DNA from: Oscillospiraceae bacterium
GTDB taxonomy: Bacteria; Bacillota; Clostridia; Oscillospirales; Acutalibacteraceae
NCBI GenBank assembly: GCA_029225165.1
Contig: JAQXVY010000030.1
Coordinates: forward strand, 1-50,662
Reading direction: 5' to 3'
DNA length: 50,662 nt
The notes beneath the pieces are model-generated. The model searched no databases. It saw only the letters and a list, made by a program, of their open reading frames with translations, and was not told the origin of the DNA. Of this stretch, positions 1 through 6,343 are shown piece by piece; position 1 is the first letter of the stretch, and the number at the start of each line of letters is the position of its first letter. Position numbers and translations under genes: made by a program.

Positions 1-43
1 GAACACCAGCCTCTAATAGCTGTTTCATTGAAACTACTGCCAT
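1..43 (-). CDS. rpsB: 30S ribosomal protein uS2, first 14 codons (partial, runs off the window)
   Basis: Reading leftward from the ATG at 43, the peptide is MAVVSMKQLLEAGV, the conserved start of bacterial ribosomal protein S2. The rest of the gene lies outside the window. A strong ribosome binding site (AAGGAGGA, about 52-59) precedes the start. S2 sits at the head-body junction of the 30S subunit. The gene has its own promoter and a structured leader (separate entries), so it looks like the first gene of its operon, usually rpsB-tsf. The call rests on 14 residues, but they are very characteristic. Confidence 0.88.
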   Translation of the reverse strand, partial: MAVVSMKQLLEAGV

Positions 44-72
44 TTTTTATTCCTCCTTAAGGTTAAATCCTC

Positions 73-134
73 CGCAGGTGTTATTGATTTAATCGCCGAA
101 GTAGATTTACTCACCATGGCAATTAGCACCTACG
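73..134 (-). promoter_or_regulatory. structured 5' leader RNA of rpsB, probable uS2 autoregulatory leader
   Basis: On the minus strand the leader folds into one long arm. Bases 134-127 (CGUAGGUG) pair with 80-73 (CACCUGCG). Bases 125-118 (UAAUUGCC) pair with 97-90 (GGCGAUUA). A terminal hairpin of 112-108 with 103-99 closes on AAUC. A nine-base internal bulge (89-81) lies on the 3' side. The arm ends about 14 bases before the Shine-Dalgarno sequence. Ribosomal protein operons are commonly controlled by their product binding such leaders, and rpsB leaders have been proposed in Firmicutes. The pairing is seen; the function is inferred. Confidence 0.65.
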
Positions 135-151
135 TGCGTAATGCAATCTGC

Positions 152-180
152 ATTTTACCATATAAAAGGAAAAAAATCAA
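152..180 (-). promoter_or_regulatory. SigA-type promoter of rpsB
   Basis: The -35 is TTGATT (180-175), followed by a 17-base spacer and the -10 TAAAAT (157-152) with an upstream TG (extended -10). Transcription would start near 145, just before the rpsB leader arm. The -35 lies inside the 3' arm of the sleB terminator. Confidence 0.7.
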
Positions 181-207
181 GTGTTTTAGCGAGAAAAACA
201 CTTGATT
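175..207 (-). terminator. intrinsic terminator of the SleB-type gene
   Basis: A perfect 13-bp stem (175-187 with 195-207) encloses a 7-base loop. On the minus strand a run of T follows (174-169). It lies 20 bases after the stop codon of the cell wall hydrolase gene. Confidence 0.85.
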
Positions 208-227
208 TTCTGTAATTTTTTATGGAA

Positions 228-1100
228 TTATTTATCAAAAAATCTTACATCCTTGTAGGTGACAAGATAATCCCTTGATTCGTGCCATTTGCTTACGCAT
301 AATCTTGGGTTGTAGAAGTAGAGTATTCTGTGCTGAATTGCTGAATTTCCCTCTTTAAGGATGTATTTTACAGCCTTACGGGCAGCAGCATTAGGCTTAT
401 GCTTAATACTTCCGTCATAGCCATAGCCTATACGCACTGCATTGATGGACTTGAAATTTCCGTAATAGTATGTATCCCTGATTGCCTGTGCAACAAGGCA
501 ACAACCGTAAAAGCCCATTGTACCGGCTTCGCCCATTACAAGCCTTTCGGCAATATCCAAATCCTTTTCTGTCATATCAACAGCTTTTCCGTTATACTTG
601 TAGTTTGGGTCGGGATTCTTTATTGCAATCAGGTAACCCTTAGAAAGCTGACTGTTCTTTGACTCTTCACTTGGCTTTGGCAGGGTTCTAAGCTTTTCAC
701 CCTTAATATTTTGGTTTTTGCCAACGCTGTTGTAGTCAAGAGTTCCGTCCTCAAATTTACTTTTGGTGGTTGAAATAACCTCCTTTGAGCCGGGCTCTGT
801 GGGAGTTCTTTCGTTTTTCTTTACAGCAACCTGATATTCCTTTACGGCGGACCGGGTTGTTGTTGTGTTAAGTTGTTCTGTTGTTTCGGGAGTGGTTAAT
901 TCCCCAAACATATCAAAGGCATTGCCGTAACCCATTCCTGAATATTCATCATAAACAGGGTTTTCAAGATTACCCTTTTCGTCCTCGTAGGCATAATCTG
1001 TAAGTGCTGTAACCCTCGGATACAGCACAGCCATAGGAGTTAACGCAATAAAAGCCACCAAGAAAAATATTAAAATTTTAGTTCTTACTGATTTACTCAT
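228..1100 (-). CDS. SleB/CwlJ-type cell wall hydrolase, membrane-anchored or secreted
   Basis: A 290-residue protein. Residues about 8-27 form a hydrophobic signal or anchor segment after a basic start (MSKSVRTK). Residues about 50-165 are a low-complexity Thr/Ser/Lys-rich linker. The last 110 residues match the hydrolase_2 (SleB) domain, including the ERLVMGEAG segment with its likely catalytic Glu and the terminal ILYFYNP motif. Such enzymes cleave peptidoglycan, classically spore cortex. I chose the ATG at 1100 because AGAGGA sits correctly before it; an upstream TTG at 1127 has no good site. A strong SigA-like promoter suggests vegetative rather than purely forespore expression, so it may act in general wall turnover. 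There is no peptidoglycan-binding repeat, unlike B. subtilis SleB. It is transcribed alone. Confidence 0.8.
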   Translation of the reverse strand: MSKSVRTKILIFFLVAFIALTPMAVLYPRVTALTDYAYEDEKGNLENPVYDEYSGMGYGNAFDMFGELTTPETTEQLNTTTTRSAVKEYQVAVKKNERTPTEPGSKEVISTTKSKFEDGTLDYNSVGKNQNIKGEKLRTLPKPSEESKNSQLSKGYLIAIKNPDPNYKYNGKAVDMTEKDLDIAERLVMGEAGTMGFYGCCLVAQAIRDTYYYGNFKSINAVRIGYGYDGSIKHKPNAAARKAVKYILKEGNSAIQHRILYFYNPRLCVSKWHESRDYLVTYKDVRFFDK

Positions 1101-1141
1101 TATTATTCCTCTGTTATTAAGTAACAAAACATTCTCATATA

Positions 1142-1170
1142 ATTATATTACTTTATTTTTCTTTTTTCAA
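1142..1170 (-). promoter_or_regulatory. SigA-type promoter of the SleB-like gene
   Basis: TTGAAA (1170-1165), a 17-base spacer and TATAAT (1147-1142): near-consensus, about 42 bases before the chosen start codon. Confidence 0.75.
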
Positions 1171-1242
1171 CGGAGTTTTGCACAATATATGTAGTGATTT
1201 AGTGTGCAAAATACACAATTTGTGTTATTTTATGATATTTTC

Positions 1243-1536
1243 TTAATTATGTCTTCTGCGTTTATGTCCTCCGAAAAATTTTTTCGGTGCAGGAGTTGGG
1301 ATTTCCCAATCAACAAGTATTGTATCTTCTCCGATAAGTCCAATATTCTTCCAAGGAATTATGTAATCGTTTTTTCTGCCAAACAGACCAAAGCACCTAA
1401 AACCGCCGTAGATTATTAAGGCTTTTAGCCTTGCACACTCCGTGTCAATCTCAAGGTCATCTACAAAACCTATGCGACAGCCGTTGGCTCGGTTTATGAC
1501 CTCTTTTCGTCTTAACTCATAAAAACTACAATTCAT
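1243..1536 (-). CDS. YlmC/YmxH family sporulation protein (PRC-barrel)
   Basis: A 97-residue protein with the PRC-barrel pattern of the YlmC/YmxH family: N-terminal FYELRRKEVIN, then GCRIGFVDDLEID, then a conserved end with IPWKNIGLIGEDTILVD. The family is restricted to endospore formers and its members are reported to be under SigE control; its biochemical role is not established. The start ATG at 1536 follows GGAGG with 5-6 bases of spacing; a TTG at 1554 is upstream of that site and is rejected. The C-terminal tail is short, basic and His-rich. It is divergent from degV, and a SigE-like promoter is visible upstream. Confidence 0.85.
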   Translation of the reverse strand: MNCSFYELRRKEVINRANGCRIGFVDDLEIDTECARLKALIIYGGFRCFGLFGRKNDYIIPWKNIGLIGEDTILVDWEIPTPAPKKFFGGHKRRRHN

Positions 1537-1547
1537 ACCTACCTCCG

Positions 1548-1576
1548 TTGACAATTAAATTCTCCTTTGTTAATAT
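1548..1576 (+). promoter_or_regulatory. SigA-type promoter of degV
   Basis: Perfect TTGACA (1548-1553), a 17-base spacer and TAATAT (1571-1576), about 40 bases upstream of the degV ribosome binding site. It overlaps the divergent ylmC regulatory region. Confidence 0.75.
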
Positions 1577-1603
1577 TAATATGAAGGCGAATAATAAATA
1601 TTA
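1576..1603 (-). promoter_or_regulatory. candidate SigE-dependent promoter of the ylmC/ymxH gene
   Basis: TAATATT (1603-1597), a 13-base spacer and CATATTAA (1583-1576) resemble the SigE pattern kmATATT / CATACAnT. The match is partial in an AT-rich intergenic region, but the family is known to be SigE-controlled. Confidence 0.4.
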
Positions 1604-1623
1604 CTACTATATGGAGGATTGTA

Positions 1624-2496
1624 ATGAACTATAAGCTTTTTTGTGATTCAACCTGCGACCTTACCGACAACCTTGCAAAGGAACTTAACATTGAAATTAT
1701 ACCAATGCAGTTCTGCCTTGACGACAAAAACTACAAGCATTATCTTGATGAACGTGAAATGTCTATGGAGGACTTTTACAAAGCACTTAAGAACGGTGCA
1801 GACGCAAAGACAGCACAGGTGCAGTTTGAAACTTTTGCGGAACACTTTGAGCCTGTACTAAAAGAGGGAAAGGATATTATTTACATTTGCTTTACCTCCG
1901 GTATGAGCGGAACATACAACACCTGTAAAATAGCAGTTGAGGAACTGCTGGAAAAATATCCCGACAGGAAAATCACTGTTATAGACTCCCTTTGTGCCTC
2001 TGCCGGTGAAGGATACCTTGCATATTTAGCCGGTAAAAAAATGCAAGAGGAGTCGCCGTCCTTTGATGAGCTTACAAAGTACATTGAAGATATGAAAATG
2101 AAAATTGTCCATTGGTTTGTTGTTGATGACCTTGACCAACTTAAAAAGGGCGGAAGAATCGGAGCGTTATCCGCAACCTTTGGTAAGGCACTTCAAATTA
2201 AGCCATTGATTTCAGTTGACAATGAAGGCAAGCTGTTGGCTGTTGCAAAGATTAGAGGCAATGCAAAGGTATTCACTACTCTTGTTGACAGAATCAAAAG
2301 GGACAGTGTTGACCTTGAAAACCAGACAATTTTTGTTGCTCACGCAGAATGTCCTGAAAAGGCAGAAAAACTAAAGGAGCTTCTCTCCCCTCTTGTTAAA
2401 GAAGTTATCACTGTAAAAATCGGTCCTATTATCGGTACTCATGTGGGACAGGGTATGTGTGCGGTACTATGCGTTGGTGAAAGGAATTTGACTTAA
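1624..2496 (+). CDS. DegV family fatty-acid-binding protein
   Basis: A 290-residue protein of normal DegV length. Seen features: the N-terminal STCDLTDNLAKE segment, FTSGMSGTYNT (ligand-binding Ser/Thr loop), VIDSLCASAGEGYL and the C-terminal HVGQGMCAVLCVG with GTHVGxG. DegV (FakB-like) proteins bind a fatty acid between two alpha/beta domains, and FakB partners pass it to the kinase FakA. No fakA-like gene is in the window, so whether this protein works in fatty acid phosphorylation cannot be told. GGAGG lies 7 bases before the ATG. It is a single-gene transcription unit with a consensus promoter and a strong terminator. Confidence 0.9.
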   Translation: MNYKLFCDSTCDLTDNLAKELNIEIIPMQFCLDDKNYKHYLDEREMSMEDFYKALKNGADAKTAQVQFETFAEHFEPVLKEGKDIIYICFTSGMSGTYNTCKIAVEELLEKYPDRKITVIDSLCASAGEGYLAYLAGKKMQEESPSFDELTKYIEDMKMKIVHWFVVDDLDQLKKGGRIGALSATFGKALQIKPLISVDNEGKLLAVAKIRGNAKVFTTLVDRIKRDSVDLENQTIFVAHAECPEKAEKLKELLSPLVKEVITVKIGPIIGTHVGQGMCAVLCVGERNLT

Positions 2497-2529
2497 TTTA
2501 AATTAGGTTACAACTGAATATTTGTAATA

Positions 2530-2563
2530 AAACGGCTGTTGCATTTATTCGCAACAGCCGTTT
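2530..2563. terminator. bidirectional intrinsic terminator after degV
   Basis: A perfect 13-bp stem AAACGGCTGTTGC / GCAACAGCCGTTT with an 8-base loop, T-rich on both sides. It ends degV on the plus strand and the 30-residue peptide gene on the minus strand. Its GGCTGTTGC stem recurs at 28498. Confidence 0.9.
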
Positions 2564-2573
2564 AGTCTTTATT

Positions 2574-2666
2574 TTAATGTTTGTCATGATTTGACTGTAA
2601 AAGACACATCATAAATATTCCCAACAATGCTCCGATAAAAAGACCTATTATAAAGCCTAATAACAT
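2574..2666 (-). CDS. 30-residue single-span membrane peptide (DUF3789-like)
   Basis: An ORF below the usual size cut-off. It encodes 30 residues: one Gly-rich transmembrane helix beginning MLLGFIIGLFIGALLGIFMM, followed by a short polar tail (CLLQSNHDKH). An AGGTG site lies 7-8 bases before the ATG at 2666, and a strong terminator follows the stop directly. The composition resembles tiny DUF3789-type membrane proteins common in Firmicutes; that family match is from memory, not a search. Function unknown. It lies in the degV-spoIIGA gap on the opposite strand. Confidence 0.6.
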   Translation of the reverse strand: MLLGFIIGLFIGALLGIFMMCLLQSNHDKH

Positions 2667-2733
2667 AAAATTTTTCACCTACCATATGACAATTTAATAT
2701 GTAAATATGTGGGATAATAGTTTTGGTGAGTTG

Positions 2734-3525
2734 ATGACTGTATATGTTGATACACTTGTTTTTACTAATATAATTATTGATTACATTTTGCTGAGTATTA
2801 CAGGAAAATTACTGAAAATTAATTACAGGCAATTTCGTTTGATTGTCGCCTCCTTTTTGGGTGGTGTTTCGTCAATGATTATATTATTGCCGTCATTAAA
2901 TTTTTTATTCAATTTTGTCATAAGACTTTTTGTTACAGTAATCATTGTATTATCTGCTTTTGGGTACAGAAATTTAAGGACTTTTGCGAAAAGGATATTT
3001 GTTCTGTTCCTTATATCCACCGGCTTTAGCGGTATAATACTTTTTATGCTTAGTTCTGTAAAAAGTGACTTTATCTCAGTTAACAACAGTATTGTATATT
3101 TTAATATTTCCCCGATAATGCTGATTGGAATGACAACTGTGGCTTATCTTTTGCTTAGGCTGATTGACAAAATCAGGTTTGAAAAGGGAAGTTTAGTACA
3201 CAAAATCAAAATTAAGTATGACGGAAAGGAATATGAATTTTTCTCAAAATACGACACCTGCTGTAATATAAAAGAACCATTCAGCGGAAGTGATGTTATT
3301 CTTGCAGAGGAAAAACTACTTGGAAATATAATTGTTCCTGACGGCAAATACAGAATCATACCCTTTAATTCACTTGGAGGTGAAGGTATAATTAAGGGGT
3401 TTTTGCCACAGGAGCTTTACATAGATAACAATAAAATCAGCCGAGAGGTGTATATTGGCATTACAAAAGACATTTTAAAGGGTGAAGTAAACTCTATCTT
3501 TAACTATAAAAATATATGCGAGTGA
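2734..3525 (+). CDS. spoIIGA: SpoIIGA, pro-SigE processing membrane protease
   Basis: A 263-residue protein with about five N-terminal membrane helices (residues 1-145) and a soluble C-terminal aspartic protease-like domain. SpoIIGA cleaves pro-SigE at the sporulation septum after a signal from SpoIIR. The identity is supported by topology and by sigE starting five bases after the stop. The active-site region reads [13 protein letters not shown] (residues 173-185), where most homologs have DTGN or DSGN followed by L-x-E-P-x-S-G. The catalytic Asp174 and Thr175 are kept, but the Gly and Asn are both Cys. I chose the ATG at 2734 (GGTGAG before it) over 2707, which has no ribosome site. No convincing promoter was found. 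Confidence 0.88.
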   Translation: MTVYVDTLVFTNIIIDYILLSITGKLLKINYRQFRLIVASFLGGVSSMIILLPSLNFLFNFVIRLFVTVIIVLSAFGYRNLRTFAKRIFVLFLISTGFSGIILFMLSSVKSDFISVNNSIVYFNISPIMLIGMTTVAYLLLRLIDKIRFEKGSLVHKIKIKYDGKEYEFFSKYDTCCNIKEPFSGSDVILAEEKLLGNIIVPDGKYRIIPFNSLGGEGIIKGFLPQELYIDNNKISREVYIGITKDILKGEVNSIFNYKNICE

Positions 3526-3529
3526 TGAT

Positions 3530-4225
3530 ATGATTAAAGAGATTATTTACAAAATAAAAAAGGCATTTTTCAAGAATGATGTTTTTTACATAAACAGCAG
3601 TGAGTCACTGCCTCCTCCACTTACCAAGGAAGAAGAAAATGACTTATATAACGGTATAAATCAGGGGAATGAAAAATGCAAAAATAAGCTGATTGTCCAT
3701 AACCTAAGACTTGTTGTGTATATAGCGAAAAAATTTGAAAATTCAAATGTTCCCATAGATGACCTGATTTCCATAGGCACTATCGGGCTTATTAAGGCTG
3801 TTAATACATTTTCTCCCGACAGATGCACAAAACTTGCAACTTATGCCAGCAGGTGTATAGAAAATGAAATTCTGATGTACCTAAGAAAGACCTCCAACAC
3901 GAAAAATGAAGTTTCTATTGAAGAGCCCTTAAACACTGACTGGGACGGAAATGAACTTTTGTTATGTGATATTTTGGGAAGTGAGCCTGACATTGTTAAC
4001 AAGGATATTGAAAGTGAACTGGAGAAAAAGCTGTTACTTCAGGCTGTTGATAAATTAAATTCAAGGGAAAAGCTGATTATGGAAATGAGGTTTGGGCTGA
4101 ACAACAAAAAGGAATTTACACAAAAACAGGTTGCCGACAAGCTGGGGATTTCTCAATCCTACATATCAAGACTGGAAAAGAAGATTATTAAAAGGCTTAG
4201 GAATGAGCTTAAGGCTATGGTATAA
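3530..4225 (+). CDS. sigE: RNA polymerase sigma factor SigE, mother-cell specific, made as a pro-protein
   Basis: A 231-residue sigma-70 family factor. Region 2 reads [20 protein letters not shown] then [16 protein letters not shown]; region 4 carries the [22 protein letters not shown]. The [13 protein letters not shown] segment (residues 24-36) is the hallmark of SigE just after its processing site. The pro-sequence is amphipathic and Lys-rich. By alignment to B. subtilis it would be about 18-19 residues rather than 27. SigE directs early mother-cell transcription, including spoIIIA. It forms an operon with spoIIGA (4-base gap), while sigG, its usual next gene in many Firmicutes, is absent here. 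The start has only a weak ribosome site, suggesting coupling to spoIIGA translation. Confidence 0.93.
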   Translation: MIKEIIYKIKKAFFKNDVFYINSSESLPPPLTKEEENDLYNGINQGNEKCKNKLIVHNLRLVVYIAKKFENSNVPIDDLISIGTIGLIKAVNTFSPDRCTKLATYASRCIENEILMYLRKTSNTKNEVSIEEPLNTDWDGNELLLCDILGSEPDIVNKDIESELEKKLLLQAVDKLNSREKLIMEMRFGLNNKKEFTQKQVADKLGISQSYISRLEKKIIKRLRNELKAMV

Positions 4226-4247
4226 TAAAAACGGTATAAAAATATGT

Positions 4248-4269
4248 AAAGCACGGGAAACCGTGCTTT
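4248..4269 (+). terminator. intrinsic terminator of spoIIGA-sigE
   Basis: AAAGCACGG, a GAAA tetraloop, then CCGTGCTTTTCTT. The stem ends two bases before the stop codon of the convergent lipoprotein gene. Confidence 0.85.
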
Positions 4270-4271
4270 TC

Positions 4272-4565
4272 TTACTCTATGATGTCGTTGACTCCTCTTT
4301 GAATACCGTCACCGATATCCTCAACAGCATCCCCTGCGTCTCCGATTATTCCGTTAGAGTCATTAACGGAACCGTCGTTGTTATTGTCCGTTGCTGATGT
4401 CGAGGGCTGTGTTTTACTTGTTGTGGACTCTGTGGTTGACTCTGTTGTTGAGCTTGTGGTGGCTGTTGTGGAGCTGTTTTTATCATTGTTGTTATTTTTG
4501 CCACAGCCTACAAGAGAAAAGGCAAGTATAACCGCTAAAAAGAACGGTATTACAATCTTCTTCAT
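4272..4565 (-). CDS. small Thr/Ser-rich lipoprotein of unknown function
   Basis: A 97-residue protein. It has a lipoprotein signal peptide (MKKIVIPFFLAVILAFS) with lipobox LVGC, so Cys21 should be lipidated and the protein held on the outer face of the membrane. After it come an Asn stretch, a Ser/Thr repeat-like linker (residues 30-60), and an acidic Asp/Gly/Asn-rich end (GDAGDAVEDIGDGIQRGV) that could form one amphipathic helix. AGGTGAT precedes the ATG. I recognise no domain. It lies downstream of the MORN gene, but a terminator separates the two, and I see no clear promoter for it. It may depend on read-through. Confidence 0.7.
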   Translation of the reverse strand: MKKIVIPFFLAVILAFSLVGCGKNNNNDKNSSTTATTSSTTESTTESTTSKTQPSTSATDNNNDGSVNDSNGIIGDAGDAVEDIGDGIQRGVNDIIE

Positions 4566-4583
4566 TTTATCACCTCATAAAAA

Positions 4584-4609
4584 ATTACCGTACCGGTCGG
4601 TACGGTAAT
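4584..4609 (-). terminator. intrinsic terminator after the MORN-repeat gene
   Basis: Perfect 12-bp arms ATTACCGTACCG / CGGTACGGTAAT around two bases. On the minus strand TTTTTT follows (4583-4578). It sits between the MORN gene stop and the lipoprotein ribosome site. The palindrome could also serve as a protein-binding site. Confidence 0.75.
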
Positions 4610-4640
4610 AGTTTGTTACAAAAACTTTATTTTATGAGTT

Positions 4641-6272
4641 CTATGGATAAATCGTTTGAATTATTTTCTTTGTGTCGTCAATCCACTTGAAAATGGAAAT
4701 GCCCCCGTCTTCCCTAAATTCAACACAAAGACCTGTTTCTTTTCCGTCTTTGAAGTTTGAAACATAGGAAAGGTTTCCGTATTTGTCAAATCTTACGCCC
4801 ATACCGTTTGGCTTGTTGTCAGTCCAACCCCCGGCATGGTAGGAGCCGTCAGACGAACGAACACCCAAGCCAAAACCGTTTCGCTTGTTATTTTTCCATT
4901 CTCCTGTGTAGCAAAGACCGCCGTCCTTGTAATAGTAGGAGCCAAAACCATCTCGCCTGTTGTTCTTGTAGTTGCCCTCGTAGGCAGTTTTTCCGTTGTC
5001 CATCTCTGTTCTGCCGTAGCCGTCACGAAGTGAATTTTCGTTTAGCTCACCGTAGTACAGATAACGCTCTCCACCGCTGTTTATGATAAGGTCGGCACTG
5101 TTATTTGGCTGATTATCGGTTTGCTCTGCAAGATTTTGCACATTATTTATGGTTTGAGAGGCACTTACCGGATTTGTCTTTTGCTCCTCTTGAGCCAAAA
5201 CCTGACTTATGACCTTACGCAAAAGCTCTTCGCTGTAAGCATCATTATTTGAAGCTTCGGCAGGAGTTTCTTCAACTTCATTTTCGGTTTTTATTTCTTC
5301 ATCAGAATTATTCTGTTCATCGGTATCATTAGTTTGCTCTGTTTCTTCCTTGTTATCACTGCCATCAGTATCGGCAGAAATATCAATTTTTTCTAAAACA
5401 TCAGCATATTCGTCTAAAGTATTTAATTCTTCAAAAGAATTAATCATTTCTTCAGACAATAATTCATCCAATGACTCTTCAACAGATTTGCTGTTTGTTA
5501 AATCAATTTCATCATCAATATCTTCGGAAAAATACTCTGTTTTGTCAATATCAAAGGTTTCGTTCATATTCTTTTTAAGGTTAAAATCGTTATCCTTAAA
5601 GTTAAAACCGCCGTCTCTTTCCTCTTGAGTATTGTAAATCCTTGGGGAATTTTCCTTTATAATTTCCTGTTTTATCCTTTCAAGCTCTGACAAAACATTA
5701 CTGATTTCTTCCTCTGTGCCATAATACACAAGACCTCTGTTTGTAAAGGCAGTTGCTGTGATAAAGGGATTGCTTACTGATAGTCTTTGCAAAACAGTAC
5801 TATCCTCGTTAATTTCAAGGAGATTTAGAGTGTGGTTGCCTGAATTACTGCGGTAATACAGAACAGGTGCACCCTTTTCCTTGCCGGACATTAGCAAAAC
5901 TGTTTCTCCGTCAAGGGCAAAGGTTGCCTTTTTGAAAATATGGTCGTTTGTAAATTCGTAGGAGCAAATCTCTACACCGTCATTATTGTAGGTTCTAATC
6001 TCGTAGGAATTTACAGATGAAACCACAGATTTTTCAATGGTTTTTTTATCCTTTTGAACAACCCATTTCATAGGTTTATTTCGTTCAAGATTATATGTAT
6101 ATTTTATTGAAATCTCACCGATGTTCTGGACAATTTTGTCGCTCTGGCGTTTTCCGTGTTCAAAAAAGTTTCTCCTCACCTTGGCAAGGACATCATCCTG
6201 CACATTAAAGGGTATGAAAGAGTTAATAGACAAACCGTAGATTAAAAGTTCATCAGGATAAAAAATCGACAT
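4641..6272 (-). CDS. MORN-repeat protein with a long acidic linker
   Basis: A 543-residue cytoplasmic-looking protein with no signal peptide or membrane span. The N-terminal 200 residues form a beta-rich domain I do not recognise. The middle (about 205-370) is low-complexity and very acidic, rich in Glu, Asp, Asn and Thr. The C-terminal 140 residues hold about four to five MORN-type repeats, for example YEGNYKNNRRDGFGSYYY and YTGEWKNNKRNGFGLGV. MORN repeats are beta-hairpin units linked to protein or lipid binding; bacterial examples are mostly uncharacterised. The start ATG at 6272 has AAGGAAG before it; the upstream GTG at 6299 is rejected because it falls inside the pfkA terminator. It may be read from pfkA. 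Function unknown. Confidence 0.8.
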   Translation of the reverse strand: MSIFYPDELLIYGLSINSFIPFNVQDDVLAKVRRNFFEHGKRQSDKIVQNIGEISIKYTYNLERNKPMKWVVQKDKKTIEKSVVSSVNSYEIRTYNNDGVEICSYEFTNDHIFKKATFALDGETVLLMSGKEKGAPVLYYRSNSGNHTLNLLEINEDSTVLQRLSVSNPFITATAFTNRGLVYYGTEEEISNVLSELERIKQEIIKENSPRIYNTQEERDGGFNFKDNDFNLKKNMNETFDIDKTEYFSEDIDDEIDLTNSKSVEESLDELLSEEMINSFEELNTLDEYADVLEKIDISADTDGSDNKEETEQTNDTDEQNNSDEEIKTENEVEETPAEASNNDAYSEELLRKVISQVLAQEEQKTNPVSASQTINNVQNLAEQTDNQPNNSADLIINSGGERYLYYGELNENSLRDGYGRTEMDNGKTAYEGNYKNNRRDGFGSYYYKDGGLCYTGEWKNNKRNGFGLGVRSSDGSYHAGGWTDNKPNGMGVRFDKYGNLSYVSNFKDGKETGLCVEFREDGGISIFKWIDDTKKIIQTIYP

Positions 6273-6291
6273 ATTTTTACTTCCTTTAAGT

Positions 6292-6318
6292 AAAGGCACA
6301 GCTATTAACTGTGCCTTT
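6292..6318 (-). terminator. intrinsic terminator after pfkA
   Basis: A 10-bp stem AAAGGCACAG / CTGTGCCTTT with a 7-base loop. On the minus strand it is followed by the weak T stretch TTTACTT. It probably terminates partially, leaving read-through to the MORN gene. Confidence 0.65.
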
Positions 6319-6343
6319 TGTATTATTTAGTGGCTAATGGATT

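Noticed and set aside
2685..2720. Possible Spo0A box (ATTGTCATA on the minus strand) and a -35/-10 pair with 21-base spacing before spoIIGA
   Set aside because: The box matches only 7 of 9 positions in AT-rich sequence, and the -10 would place the start of transcription about nine bases from the start codon. Suggestive but not strong enough to list.
4800..5050. Repeat-like DNA resembling a short array
   Set aside because: The periodicity comes from MORN repeats in the protein. Units differ at the DNA level and there are no spacers, so it is not CRISPR.
4757..5086. Plus-strand open frame opposite the MORN repeats
   Set aside because: Its Arg/Ser/Cys-rich sequence is the complement of repeated Gly/Asn codons; no start signal.
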